Source: Clostridia bacterium
GTDB taxonomy: Bacteria > Bacillota_A > Clostridia > Christensenellales > Aristaeellaceae
Direction: 5' to 3'
DNA length: 34,428 nt
NCBI GenBank assembly: GCA_017430945.1
Contig: JAFRMB010000147.1
Coordinates: 1 to 34,428, forward strand
Under the pieces are notes generated by a model, which saw nothing but the letters and a program-made list of their open reading frames with translations, did no database searches and was not told the DNA's origin. Position numbers and translations under genes: made by a program. Of this stretch, positions 16,822-24,352 are shown one piece after another. Numbering within the stretch: the stretch's first letter is position 1; the number at the start of each line of letters is the position of its first letter.

Positions 16822-17796
16822 ATGTCTACAAAGAACGATGTGCTCGGCGCCCTGATGGCGTCAGACGGCGCTGTATCCGGCGAACGTTTGGCCAGAAAAC
16901 TCGGCCTGACCCGGAACGCGGTATGGAAAGCCGTCGGTCAACTGCGCGAAGAGGGTTATGTGATCGATGCGGTGACCAACCTGGGTTACCGGCTGGCGAG
17001 CGCGCCGAACATGATATCGGAGCCGGAGATCCTTCGTTACACGGCCACGACCTGCATCGGACGGCAGCTGGAGGTGCACGCGCTTCTGGATTCGACCAAC
17101 ACCCGGGCAAAGCTGCTGGCGGCGCAGGGCGCGCCGCACGGCTTTCTGGTATGCGCCGATTCGCAGACGGAAGGGCGGGGCCGCTTCGGCCGGCAGTTCT
17201 TTTCGCCGGAGCACTCGGGCGTCTACATCACCTATGTGCTCCGGCCGAAGCTGCCGGCGGAACAGGCCGTGATGATCACGTCGATGGCCGCCGTAGCGGT
17301 GGCGCGCGCGATCGAGGCGCTGGCGGATCTAGAGGTGAAGATCAAATGGGTCAACGATCTGTACGTCAACGGGCGCAAGGCCTGCGGCATACTGTGCGAA
17401 GCGAGCATGGATTTTGAAAGCGGTCAGCTGGATCATGTGGTGCTGGGGATAGGCATCAACGTCGGCAGGATGCGCTTTCCGGACGAGCTCGAGTCGATCG
17501 CCACCTCGCTCGAAAACGAATGTCACGCACCTGTTTCCCGAAGCCGGCTGATCGCGGAGATCTCGAACCAACTGGAAGCGCTGTATCCCGATCTGGCGGT
17601 CGGCGCGTTCATGGCAGAGAACCGCGCGCGCTCGAACGTGATCGGGAGGGATGTGCTCGTGCTGCGCGGCAACGAGCGGTTTGAAGCGCATGTGATGGAC
17701 ATCGATGCCCGCGGCCGCCTGGTCATTCGAACGGCGGAGGGCATCTCGCGGGTCGGCGCGGGAGAGATCAGTCTGAAGGTGAGACAGGAAAGATGA
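16822..17796 (+). CDS. birA: Biotin--protein ligase / biotin operon repressor BirA (with HTH domain)
   Basis: BirA attaches biotin to carboxylase carrier proteins via biotinyl-AMP and, with an N-terminal winged helix, represses biotin genes. The 324-aa protein has the HTH at about residues 5-60 (SGERLARKLGLTRNAVWKAV), the ligase loop GRGRFGR at 118-124, KWVND at 175-179 and VVLGIGINVG, then a small C-terminal SH3-like domain. The HTH makes this the bifunctional type and supports the operator seen upstream. The ATG 16822 follows GGAGG by 7 nt; the longer frame from 16765 begins inside the operator. Its stop overlaps the bioY start (ATGA). Confidence 0.95.
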   Translation: MSTKNDVLGALMASDGAVSGERLARKLGLTRNAVWKAVGQLREEGYVIDAVTNLGYRLASAPNMISEPEILRYTATTCIGRQLEVHALLDSTNTRAKLLAAQGAPHGFLVCADSQTEGRGRFGRQFFSPEHSGVYITYVLRPKLPAEQAVMITSMAAVAVARAIEALADLEVKIKWVNDLYVNGRKACGILCEASMDFESGQLDHVVLGIGINVGRMRFPDELESIATSLENECHAPVSRSRLIAEISNQLEALYPDLAVGAFMAENRARSNVIGRDVLVLRGNERFEAHVMDIDARGRLVIRTAEGISRVGAGEISLKVRQER

Positions 17797-18323
17797 ATTC
17801 GAAGACGAAGGATATGGCGCTCGTCGCCGTGATGGCGGCGCTCATCTGCATCGCGGGGCCGCTGACGGTCCCACTGGGCCCGATCCCGCTGTCGCTGGCA
17901 AGCTTTGCGGTGTACATGGCCGGGGCGGTGCTGGGCTGGAAGCGCGGCACGCTGGCGGTGCTGGTGTATCTGCTCATCGGCATGGTCGGCGTACCGGTCT
18001 TTTCCGGGTTCTCGGCGGGCGTGCAAAAGCTGGCCGGAGTGACCGGCGGCTATCTGGTGGGCTATCTGCCGTGTGCGCTGATCACAGGTCTTGGCCGGAC
18101 GGATGGGCGCGACGCCTGGAAGCTGCCTGCCTGCATGGTCGTCGGGACGGCGGTGCTGTACGCGATCGGGACCGCCTGGTTCATGCTGCAGACGCACGAT
18201 CCTCTGAGCGGAGCGCTCGGCATATGCGTGCTGCCGTTCCTGCCAGGGGATGCCGTGAAGATCGCCGCGGCGACGCTGCTCAGCTTCCCGATCAGAAGGG
18301 CGATCGGGCGGCAGACGGCATAA
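17793..18323 (+). CDS. bioY: Biotin transporter BioY (S component)
   Basis: BioY is the biotin-binding membrane subunit that works with the ECF energy-coupling module or alone. The 176-aa protein has about six membrane segments, the family opening MALVAVMAALICIAGPLTVP, PIPLSLASFAVYMAG, GVPVFSGFSAGVQKLAGVTGGYL and the late LPFLPGDAVKIAAA. No EcfAT genes are in the window, so a shared module elsewhere is likely. The 4-nt overlap with birA indicates coupled translation and shared biotin control. Confidence 0.95.
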   Translation: MNSKTKDMALVAVMAALICIAGPLTVPLGPIPLSLASFAVYMAGAVLGWKRGTLAVLVYLLIGMVGVPVFSGFSAGVQKLAGVTGGYLVGYLPCALITGLGRTDGRDAWKLPACMVVGTAVLYAIGTAWFMLQTHDPLSGALGICVLPFLPGDAVKIAAATLLSFPIRRAIGRQTA

Positions 18324-18354
18324 TACCGATCCCGATCCGGATCGATCTCGGTAT
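18323..18354 (+). terminator. Hairpin directly after bioY
   Basis: ATACCGA (18323-18329) and TCGGTAT (18348-18354) close a stem that also holds the self-complementary CGATCCGGATCG. An A run rather than a T run follows, so termination here is uncertain. Confidence 0.5.
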
Positions 18355-18361
18355 AAAAAGT

Positions 18362-18381
18362 GGGCGCGGTGATACGCGCCC
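18362..18381 (+). terminator. Second hairpin after bioY
   Basis: GGGCGCG (18362-18368) and CGCGCCC (18375-18381) form a perfect 7-bp stem, followed by GGATGTTTG. It is the second of several stacked folds in the bioY-degV convergent gap. Confidence 0.5.
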
Positions 18382-18414
18382 GGATGTTTGAAGGAAAGGG
18401 AAGAAAGGTTGGCA

Positions 18415-18514
18415 GGCGCCGGTATGCCGGCGCCCGCAGGGGGCGGCCTGTCTGCACGGCTCTGTGCCGCTGCGCGCTCGGACAGGCATTCGACGATCGC
18501 CCCCTGCGTTTTTT
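18415..18514 (+). ncRNA. Candidate structured RNA or nested terminator between bioY and degV
   Basis: Three perfect helices fit together. GGCGCCGG (18415-18422) pairs with CCGGCGCC (18427-18434) over a 4-nt loop. CGCAGGGGGCG (18435-18445) pairs with CGCCCCCTGCG (18498-18508). Inside that, GCCTGTC (18446-18452) pairs with GACAGGC (18481-18487). TTTTTT follows at 18509-18514, so the plus strand has a proper intrinsic end. I do not recognise 6S, SRP, tmRNA or a riboswitch core here. It may be an elaborate terminator for the converging genes or the end of a small RNA; no separate promoter was found. Confidence 0.45.
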
Positions 18515-18533
18515 GTGCCGGGATGCCGCGAGG

Positions 18534-19412
18534 TCATTTGAATCGCGTCGTCTCATCGGCGAGAAAGAACAGCGCCAGGGTGCCGGGACCGACGTGAGCG
18601 CCGGTGACGGGCTCGTACATCACGGTCATGATCTGCCTGGGCGGATGATTGCGGCGCAACAGCCCGGCAAGGAACTGGGCATCCGCTTCACAATCGGCGT
18701 GGGCGATCCCGACGATCTGGCTGCCCGCGTCCACCACCTGTTCGTCATAGCGCCTCGCCAGCGCCTCGATGGCCTTTCTGCGGCCGCGGGCCTTGGCGTA
18801 GGTGACGATCTGGCCGCGCTCGTTGCCCTTGAGCAGCGGCTTGATCTGCAGCATCGTGCCGACCAGCGCGACGGCGCCGGAGACGCGCCCGGTCTTTTTG
18901 AGGAACATCAGGTCGTCCACCATGAAGATCTGGCACATGCGATGGCGCAGTGCGAGCAGCTCTCTGGCGACATCGGAGAGGCTCATCCCCGCTTTGCGCA
19001 TCTCGACGGCTTTGAGCACCAGTATGCCCTCGCCAAGGGACGCGCCAAGCGTGTCCACCATGCGGAATTCGCGGTCCGGATAGTCTTCCTTCAGCTGGGC
19101 CATCGCCGTCATGGCCGACTGGAAGGAGCCGCTGATGCCGGACGACATGCCGATGAACAGTATGTCCTGGCCGCTGTGCAGCAGGGGCTCGAAGCAGTCG
19201 ATGTAGGCCTGAGGGTTGATCTGCGATGTCGTGACGCCGGCACCGCCGCGCATGGCATCGTAGTACAGCTTGCCGTCAATGGCTTCGGTGTCAAGGCAGG
19301 CATGCTCCTTGCCGTCGTAGCTGTAGTGGAAGGGGAGGACCAGCACGTCGTCCGCCTTCAGCAGCGGGCTGGGCAGGTTGGCCGAGGTGTCGGTGATGAT
19401 GGAGTAACTCAT
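18534..19412 (-). CDS. DegV family fatty-acid-binding protein
   Basis: DegV/FakB proteins hold a fatty acid and present it to the kinase FakA. The 292-aa protein starts SYSIITDTSANLP, contains the lipid-site block MSSGISGSFQSA (about residue 90-101), FRMVDTLGASLGEG and the conserved FLKKTGRVSGAVALVGTMLQIKPLL. The start ATG 19412 has GTGAGG about 9 nt upstream; the longer frame would overlap hlyIII. It follows hlyIII by 11 nt in the same transcript. No FakA homologue is visible in the window. Confidence 0.93.
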   Translation of the reverse strand: MSYSIITDTSANLPSPLLKADDVLVLPFHYSYDGKEHACLDTEAIDGKLYYDAMRGGAGVTTSQINPQAYIDCFEPLLHSGQDILFIGMSSGISGSFQSAMTAMAQLKEDYPDREFRMVDTLGASLGEGILVLKAVEMRKAGMSLSDVARELLALRHRMCQIFMVDDLMFLKKTGRVSGAVALVGTMLQIKPLLKGNERGQIVTYAKARGRRKAIEALARRYDEQVVDAGSQIVGIAHADCEADAQFLAGLLRRNHPPRQIMTVMYEPVTGAHVGPGTLALFFLADETTRFK

Positions 19413-19423
19413 GGACGATTGCC

Positions 19424-20098
19424 TCACAATACATAGAATATGACGCACAGGAACTGCAGCAGGCTGCCGATCAGGGTGGATACGTGGAAGGCGGCGTGCA
19501 TGTAGCGCTTCTTTTTACCCAGCCCATACAGCACGGCGCCCGCCGTGTAGGCGATGCCGCCCGTCAGCAGCAGCGTAAAACCGCCGGGTCCCAGCAGCCG
19601 GTAGACCAGATCGATCCGGACGAGTATGCACCAGCCCATCAGGATATAGCAAAGCATGGAGAACCGACTGTATTTTTTCAGATCGACGGCCGTCAGCGAC
19701 GCACCCAGCGCCGCAAGGGCCCAGACAACGCCAAAAAGCGCCCAGCCCCAGCCGGGAGAGAAGCGGCGTATCGTACACAGCGTGAAGGGCGTGTAGCTGC
19801 CCGCGATGAGGAGATAGATCGTACAGTGATCGATGACCTGCATGACCTTTTTGCCCATGAGGTTCGGGGAAAGGCCGTGGTAGACGCTTGAGATCGCGTA
19901 CAGCACGAGCAGGGAAAAGGCGTAGATCGAGCCCGATACGACCGCATAGGCGTCGTGATGCCTTGCGCCGATGATGGGGCAGAGCACACAGGCCAGAATG
20001 CCCAGCGCGCCGCCCACGATGTGGGTCACCATGTTGGCGACCTCTTCGCCCCGCGTATAGTCCGGGAGAACGCGCTCCTTCAATGGTGTCCGCTTCAT
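19424..20098 (-). CDS. Hemolysin III family membrane protein (TrhA/YqfA, PAQR superfamily)
   Basis: This 224-aa seven-helix membrane protein belongs to the HlyIII/PAQR superfamily, whose bacterial members affect membrane energetics and lipid homeostasis. Diagnostic motifs are EEVANMVTHIVGGALG, SSVYHG, DHCTIYLLIAGSYTPF and the C-terminal YMHAAFHVSTLIGS, which together give the His/Asp/Ser zinc site of the superfamily. ATG 20098 is chosen with GAGGGAGTG upstream; a longer reading would begin in the operator region. A true hemolytic role is not supported by anything here. The downstream partner degV suggests a membrane-lipid theme. Confidence 0.93.
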   Translation of the reverse strand: MKRTPLKERVLPDYTRGEEVANMVTHIVGGALGILACVLCPIIGARHHDAYAVVSGSIYAFSLLVLYAISSVYHGLSPNLMGKKVMQVIDHCTIYLLIAGSYTPFTLCTIRRFSPGWGWALFGVVWALAALGASLTAVDLKKYSRFSMLCYILMGWCILVRIDLVYRLLGPGGFTLLLTGGIAYTAGAVLYGLGKKKRYMHAAFHVSTLIGSLLQFLCVIFYVL

Positions 20099-20151
20099 GT
20101 TGGCCACTCCCTCTCGCCGAACGCCGCAGACCGCGACGATTCGTTTTAAGA

Positions 20152-20192
20152 AAACCATGTAATCTAGTTTTCAATACTATATTACATGGTTT
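20152..20192. promoter_or_regulatory. 12-bp perfect inverted repeat over the hlyIII promoter, candidate operator
   Basis: AAACCATGTAAT (20152-20163) and ATTACATGGTTT (20181-20192) are perfect inverted copies separated by 17 bp. One arm covers the -10 box and spacer, the other lies just past the predicted start. Since only one arm would be transcribed, a DNA-binding dimer pair is more likely than an RNA hairpin. The regulator is unknown. Confidence 0.6.
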
Positions 20193-20207
20193 GAGTGTTT
20201 TTGTCAA
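20179..20207 (-). promoter_or_regulatory. Promoter of hlyIII-degV
   Basis: On the minus strand TTGACA (20202-20207) and TAATAT (20179-20184) are 17 bp apart, about 80 bp before the hlyIII start codon. Confidence 0.7.
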
Positions 20208-20264
20208 CAGAGAAGAGAACCATTTTAAGGGCGATCCTGTTAAAAACCTGTTCCGGGGACGCGG

Positions 20265-20981
20265 TCAGACCTTGTAAGCCCTGGGCGTCGCGGTCGGAGC
20301 CATGGGAACGGTGGGTCCGTTGTAGCCGTGTTCATCGTGGGGGAACTCCTCGAAGGGATTCCCGTCCTCGTCGTTCTCTTCAAGGGAGATGGTGAACGTG
20401 AAGGGGGCATCCTGGATGGCAAAGGGCACCAGCGGATCGCCCGTGTCCTGATCCATGGCCGCCAATGTGGCGGTGAGTGTGCCGGTGTAGGTGCGGGACA
20501 GCTCGGACGAGGTCACGGACTCAAAGTTCATGCTGTAGGTGGAGCCGTCGGGATAGATGCGTCCCTCGGACTGCCCGGCGAAAAAGTACTGCTCCTTGTC
20601 CATGGCGTTCAGGATCAACACGACGGAGCAATCCGGGTCATCCTTCAGAGACTGTTCCGGCGTGAGCACGCTGCCGGATCTCACGGTATCCGGGAAGATC
20701 ATGTACAGCTCAAACAAATACTCGGAATTGTCCGAATAGGCGAAGAACGATGCCTGCACCGTGCCGTCGATGATCGAGGAATACTCCTGCGAGCCGTCGA
20801 AGGCCAGCTGCGTGCTGCGGCCGTCGATGGTGATCTCAATGGCTTCCCGGCTGCCATCCACGGTGTTGAAACGGCTGTCGTCGGACGGACCGAAAAAAGA
20901 GAACGCATCGTCCTCCGCCCGGCAGACCGGACAGGCCGCCGCGATGACCAAACACAGCAACAGGATCAGAAACCTTTTCAT
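20265..20981 (-). CDS. Exported protein of unknown function
   Basis: I do not recognise a family. The 238-aa protein starts MKRFLILLLCLVIAAACPVC, a clear signal peptide; cleavage may be after CRA (signal peptidase I), or lipidation at Cys17 is conceivable although AAAC is not a good lipobox. The mature part is acidic and rich in beta-prone stretches such as YTGTLTATLAAMD, ending with an Asn/Pro-rich tail. It has no cysteine pairs or catalytic motif that I can name. GAGGGAG lies 8 nt upstream of the ATG at 20981. The gene lies alone between divergent neighbours; 20208-20264 and 20982-21097 show no further gene. Confidence 0.75.
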   Translation of the reverse strand: MKRFLILLLCLVIAAACPVCRAEDDAFSFFGPSDDSRFNTVDGSREAIEITIDGRSTQLAFDGSQEYSSIIDGTVQASFFAYSDNSEYLFELYMIFPDTVRSGSVLTPEQSLKDDPDCSVVLILNAMDKEQYFFAGQSEGRIYPDGSTYSMNFESVTSSELSRTYTGTLTATLAAMDQDTGDPLVPFAIQDAPFTFTISLEENDEDGNPFEEFPHDEHGYNGPTVPMAPTATPRAYKV

Positions 20982-21097
20982 CGCAATACTCCCTCGCATC
21001 GGCATTTGCGGACGCCGTGACAGCGTCGATACAGACCGGCACGAAATCATTTTAACGCCATCCGCGGGGATTGTCAAGAAAATGAGACAAAACATGG

Positions 21098-21126
21098 TTG
21101 ATTTTACGATATAAAAATGATAGAAT
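21098..21126 (+). promoter_or_regulatory. Promoter of the GNAT gene
   Basis: TTGATT (21098-21103) and TAGAAT (21121-21126) are spaced by 17 bp, about 30 bp before the start codon. Confidence 0.7.
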
Positions 21127-21156
21127 ACCGCAAAACCGGACAAAAGGTGGGCAAAC

Positions 21157-21711
21157 ATGATCAGGATCGCGATGAAAGAGGATGTACCGGCCATGCTCGC
21201 AATATACGCGCCGTTCGTCGAACGGACAGCGGTGAGCTTTGAATATGACGTGCCGTCCCTGCCCGCCTTCGAAGCGCGGTTCGATGCCGTCACCGCCCGA
21301 TATCCCTGGCTCGTGTGGGAGCAGGACGGCAGGGTGCAGGGCTATGCCTACGCGAATGTGGCGCTCAGCCGCGCGGGCTATCAGTGGTGCGCGGACGTCA
21401 CGATCTATCTGGCGCCACAGGCGCAGCACACCGGCGCGGGACATGCGCTGTACAGCTGCCTGGAGCGCGTCATGGCGCAGCTGGGCTATCGCTGGCTGTA
21501 CGCGCTGGTCTCGGCGTCGAACGAACGCAGCTGCCGGTTCCACGAACACAGGGGCTACACGCTGCAGGGCAGGTTCCGGCGCTGCGCCTGGAAGCTGGGA
21601 AAGTGGCACGACCTGAACTGGTACGGGCTCGCGCTGTGCGACGACGCGCCGCCGGACGCGCCGCCCGCGCCTTTCACACCGGAGGCGATGGAAGGCGCCT
21701 TCGGCGGCTGA
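21157..21711 (+). CDS. GNAT family N-acetyltransferase, phosphinothricin-acetyltransferase-like
   Basis: This 184-aa cytoplasmic enzyme should acetylate an amine with acetyl-CoA. The order of motifs (IRIAMKEDVPAMLAIYAPFVERTAVSFEY, then YPWLVWEQDGRVQGYAYA) is that of the Pat/YncA (MddA) subfamily, which acts on methionine sulfone/sulfoximine or phosphinothricin-type amino acids. The acetyl-CoA loop QHTGAGHALYSCL (about residues 89-101) and the C-terminal NERSCRFHEHRGY are seen. AAAGGTGG precedes the ATG. It has its own promoter and no operon partner. Whether it acts on an antibiotic or a natural amino acid analogue cannot be said. Confidence 0.85.
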   Translation: MIRIAMKEDVPAMLAIYAPFVERTAVSFEYDVPSLPAFEARFDAVTARYPWLVWEQDGRVQGYAYANVALSRAGYQWCADVTIYLAPQAQHTGAGHALYSCLERVMAQLGYRWLYALVSASNERSCRFHEHRGYTLQGRFRRCAWKLGKWHDLNWYGLALCDDAPPDAPPAPFTPEAMEGAFGG

Positions 21712-21787
21712 GGGGCGTCCCGCCGTCGGTTTCGGTCCTTATATGCGCCGAAAAACGGCGCCATGGGACAATTTGACGATAAAACAG

Positions 21788-21816
21788 TTGACAGGACCTG
21801 CTTTATCTGATATAAT
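21788..21816 (+). promoter_or_regulatory. Consensus promoter of the tRNA-Ser pair
   Basis: A perfect TTGACA (21788-21793) and perfect TATAAT (21811-21816) are 17 bp apart, 21 bp before the first tRNA. Confidence 0.92.
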
Positions 21817-21837
21817 TACATTCGCTGGTTTGGTTCA

Positions 21838-21926
21838 GGAGAGATGGCCGAGTGGTTTAAGGCGCTGGTCTTGAAAACCAGTGATGCCGAAAGGCACCGG
21901 GGGTTCGAATCCCTCTCTCTCCGCCA
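21838..21926 (+). tRNA. tRNA-Ser, anticodon TGA
   Basis: Acceptor GGAGAGA/TCTCTCC, anticodon arm CTGGT-CTTGAAA-ACCAG and a long variable arm as usual for serine. CCA is encoded at 21924-21926. Confidence 0.96.
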
Positions 21927-21938
21927 ATTGAACAGTCT

Positions 21939-22030
21939 GGAGAAGTACCCAAGAGGCCGAAGGGGCTCCCCTGCTAAGGGAGTAGGGTGGGATAACTGCC
22001 GCGAGGGTTCAAATCCCTCCTTCTCCGCCA
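21939..22030 (+). tRNA. tRNA-Ser, anticodon GCT
   Basis: Acceptor GGAGAAG/CTTCTCC, anticodon arm CTCCC-CTGCTAA-GGGAG and a long variable arm; CCA is encoded at 22028-22030. It is 12 nt after tRNA-Ser(TGA) on the same transcript. Confidence 0.95.
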
Positions 22031-22038
22031 AAGAAAAA

Positions 22039-22068
22039 GCCTGAAAACAGCAGTGTTTTCGGGCTTTT
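22039..22068 (+). terminator. Terminator of the tRNA-Ser transcript
   Basis: GCCTGAAAAC (22039-22048) and GTTTTCGGGC (22055-22064) pair with a 6-nt loop and are followed by TTTTCT. Confidence 0.9.
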
Positions 22069-22213
22069 CTCATTCCATCATATCGTGGATGCCCCCTGAA
22101 TCGACCCTGACAGGATCCAACACCCATATTAACTCCAGTTTCGAGGTTCCTTTCAGCAGGGCCCACCCTGCCATCGGCGTTATACATCGGAAGGCACCCC
22201 CGCATTCGGATAC

Positions 22214-22262
22214 CTCATGGGAGCATCGTTTCCATGAGTTCTTCAGACGCGAGAAGGCGTCT
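22214..22262. repeat. Hairpins downstream of ogt
   Basis: CTCATGG/CCATGAG (22214-22220, 22232-22238) and AGACGC/GCGTCT (22245-22250, 22257-22262) are two small inverted repeats at the 3' end of the minus-strand ogt gene, the second overlapping its stop codon. Neither has a T run. I see no gene in 22069-22260. Confidence 0.35.
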
Positions 22263-22794
22263 ATCGCGCGGGCCCGTTCCGGGGAAGGCGGATCCCGCCG
22301 CCATCCGCCTGCTCCAGCTGCAGCAGGCGCGCCTTTCTGTCGATGCCGCCCGCGTAGCCGGTCAGGCTGCCGTCTGCGCCGACGACGCGGTGGCAGGGGA
22401 CGATGAGGGAGATCGGGTTGCGCCCGACCGCACCGCCGACGGCGCGCGCGGACACGCGCCCGGCTCCCGTTTGCGCGGCGATCCTTTCGGCGATCTGGCC
22501 GTAGGTCATGGTGTGCCCGTACGGGATGGTGCGCAGGATCTCCCATACGCGCCTGCGGAAGGGCGTCCCGCGCAGGCTCAGCCTTGGCGCGGGACCCGGT
22601 GCCCGGCCGCTGAAATAGGTGTCCAGCCAGCGATCCGCCTCGTCAAATATCGCAAGCGCCCGCGCATCATGGGCCGCATCCAGCACGCTGCCGAAATGCC
22701 CCTGGCCGTCGAACCACAGGCCGACGAGCGCCTCGCCGTCGCTTGCCAGCGTGATGCCGCCCAGCGGCGACGCATAGTGATGTATGTGGTCCAT
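22261..22794 (-). CDS. ogt: Methylated-DNA--protein-cysteine methyltransferase
   Basis: This suicide enzyme moves methyl groups from O6-methylguanine in DNA to its own cysteine. The 177-aa protein has the active-site motif [10 protein letters not shown] (Cys134), the preceding [12 protein letters not shown] helix with the arginine finger, and [20 protein letters not shown]. The length fits the Ogt/MGMT type without the AdaA domain. Three in-frame ATGs compete; 22794 is preferred since GAGGAG then lies 7 nt upstream, while 22800 leaves only 1 nt. It is downstream of the purine permease by 52 nt and may share its transcript. Confidence 0.93.
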   Translation of the reverse strand: MDHIHHYASPLGGITLASDGEALVGLWFDGQGHFGSVLDAAHDARALAIFDEADRWLDTYFSGRAPGPAPRLSLRGTPFRRRVWEILRTIPYGHTMTYGQIAERIAAQTGAGRVSARAVGGAVGRNPISLIVPCHRVVGADGSLTGYAGGIDRKARLLQLEQADGGGIRLPRNGPAR

Positions 22795-22846
22795 GGTCAT
22801 GCTCCTCAAGCAGCGTATTGCGCGCGTGATCCTCGCAGGATCCCGC

Positions 22847-24274
22847 TCAGACGGCCAGGAAGAACTTGACGATGAACAGGAGCGCGATCACGTAAGTGAC
22901 GACGGAGACCTCCCTCGCCTTGCCGGTGAACACCTTGATGCCGGTCGAGCAGATGAGGCCGATGCCGATGGCATGGCCGATGGAGCCGGAGATGGGCATC
23001 GCGATGAGCATCAATGCGACCGGCGCCGCCTCACCGATGTCGTCGAAGCTGACGTTTTTCAGGCCGCTCATCATGATGATGCCGACATAGATGAGGGCGG
23101 AGGAGGTGGCCGCCGCCGGGATGATCGCCGCGATGGGGGCCAGGAACATGCAGGCCAGGAAGAGGACGCCGCACGTCAGCGCGGTCAATCCGGTGCGCCC
23201 GCCGGCCTCGACGCCGGACGCGGATTCCACGAAGGTGGTGACGGTCGACGTTCCGGTGACAGCGCCGGTGAGGGTGCCGATCGCGTCGGACAGCAGGGCT
23301 TCCTTCATCTGAGGCATCCGCCCCTCCCTGTCCACCATGCCCGCTCGGGAGGCGGTGCCGACCAGCGTGCCGATGGTGTCGAACATGTCGATCATACAGA
23401 AGGTGAGGATCAGCGTGACGGCGGTGAACCAGCCCATCTGCAGGAAGCCCGAAAAGTTGAACCTGAAGAGCGTCGTTCTGAACATGTCCCCGAACGCGGG
23501 CACGAAGGACGCGGTCCTGAGGGAGGCGAAGGGATCCCGGTGGAGGAACGCGAAGTCGCCGACCCAGTAGATCACGGAGGCAAAGAGCATGCCGAGTATG
23601 ACGGCGCCCTTGACCTTGCGCCGATTCATGATGATGATCGCGAACAGGCCGGCGAACATGGTGATCACGGAGAGCACCATGACGGGGTAGGCGGTGCCCA
23701 TGACGTCGCGCGCGTGACCGGCGGTCAGCGCGCCGAAGAAGTCGCGCATGACATAGTACTGGTTGAAGTTCTCGTCGGCGATGTAGACGTTGGAGCCGAG
23801 GCCGATGTTCATGAGCATGAGGCCGATGGCCGGCGCGATGCCCATGCGCACGGGGAGGGGGATGCACTCGACGATCTTCTCGCGCAGATTGACCGTGGAC
23901 AGCAGGATGAATACGATGCCCTCCACGAGGATGATGACCATCGCGGCCTGGAAGGACGCCACGTAGCTCATGCCGGTGATGGCGACCAGATTGGATACCA
24001 CGACGGCGAAGAAGTTGTTGAGGCCCATGCCGGGGCCGAGGCAGAAGGGCTTGTTTGCAATGAACGCCATGCAGGCCATGCCGACGAAGGAGGCGATACA
24101 GGTGGCCAGGAACACGCCGTTCCACAGCTCGGTGCCGCCGGCGCCGTAGTTCGTCAGCACATTGGGGTTGAGCGCGATGATGTAGGCCATGGTCATGAAG
24201 GTGGTCAGACCGGCCACGATCTCCGTGCGCGCCGTCGTGCCGTTCTCTCTGAGCCTGAACAGTCTTTCCAACAT
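22847..24274 (-). CDS. Guanine/hypoxanthine (adenine) permease, AzgA/PbuG type NCS2 family
   Basis: This 475-aa membrane protein belongs to the AzgA-like branch of NCS2, which imports purine bases by proton symport. Family features are the start [68 protein letters not shown] and [15 protein letters not shown]. About 12 to 14 membrane segments are present. GAGGAGG lies 7 nt before the ATG. It is distinct from the UraA-type NCS2 protein at the window start. No purine riboswitch is seen in the 78-nt gap to dsdA, so control is unclear. Exact base (guanine, hypoxanthine, adenine) is not resolved. Confidence 0.93.
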   Translation of the reverse strand: MLERLFRLRENGTTARTEIVAGLTTFMTMAYIIALNPNVLTNYGAGGTELWNGVFLATCIASFVGMACMAFIANKPFCLGPGMGLNNFFAVVVSNLVAITGMSYVASFQAAMVIILVEGIVFILLSTVNLREKIVECIPLPVRMGIAPAIGLMLMNIGLGSNVYIADENFNQYYVMRDFFGALTAGHARDVMGTAYPVMVLSVITMFAGLFAIIIMNRRKVKGAVILGMLFASVIYWVGDFAFLHRDPFASLRTASFVPAFGDMFRTTLFRFNFSGFLQMGWFTAVTLILTFCMIDMFDTIGTLVGTASRAGMVDREGRMPQMKEALLSDAIGTLTGAVTGTSTVTTFVESASGVEAGGRTGLTALTCGVLFLACMFLAPIAAIIPAAATSSALIYVGIIMMSGLKNVSFDDIGEAAPVALMLIAMPISGSIGHAIGIGLICSTGIKVFTGKAREVSVVTYVIALLFIVKFFLAV

Positions 24275-24352
24275 GGGGAGTCCTCCTCTCTGTTTGCCGG
24301 GATCGCTCGCGGATCCGTTCCCGAGGCGGCTTGAAGCCTCAGCCGCACCGGA

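Noticed and set aside
18415..18514. Identification as 6S RNA, SRP RNA or tmRNA
   Set aside because: No GGAAGGAAGCAG-type SRP core, no tRNA-like ends or tag frame, and no long 6S-type bubble were found.
22784..24334. 516-codon open frame on the plus strand opposite the purine permease
   Set aside because: The translation is nearly all Asp, Gly, His, Glu and Arg without domains; the permease on the other strand is unambiguous.
24275..24352. Purine riboswitch before the AzgA-type permease
   Set aside because: The 78-nt gap holds only a small GAGGC/GCCTC hairpin and none of the conserved purine-aptamer loop sequences.
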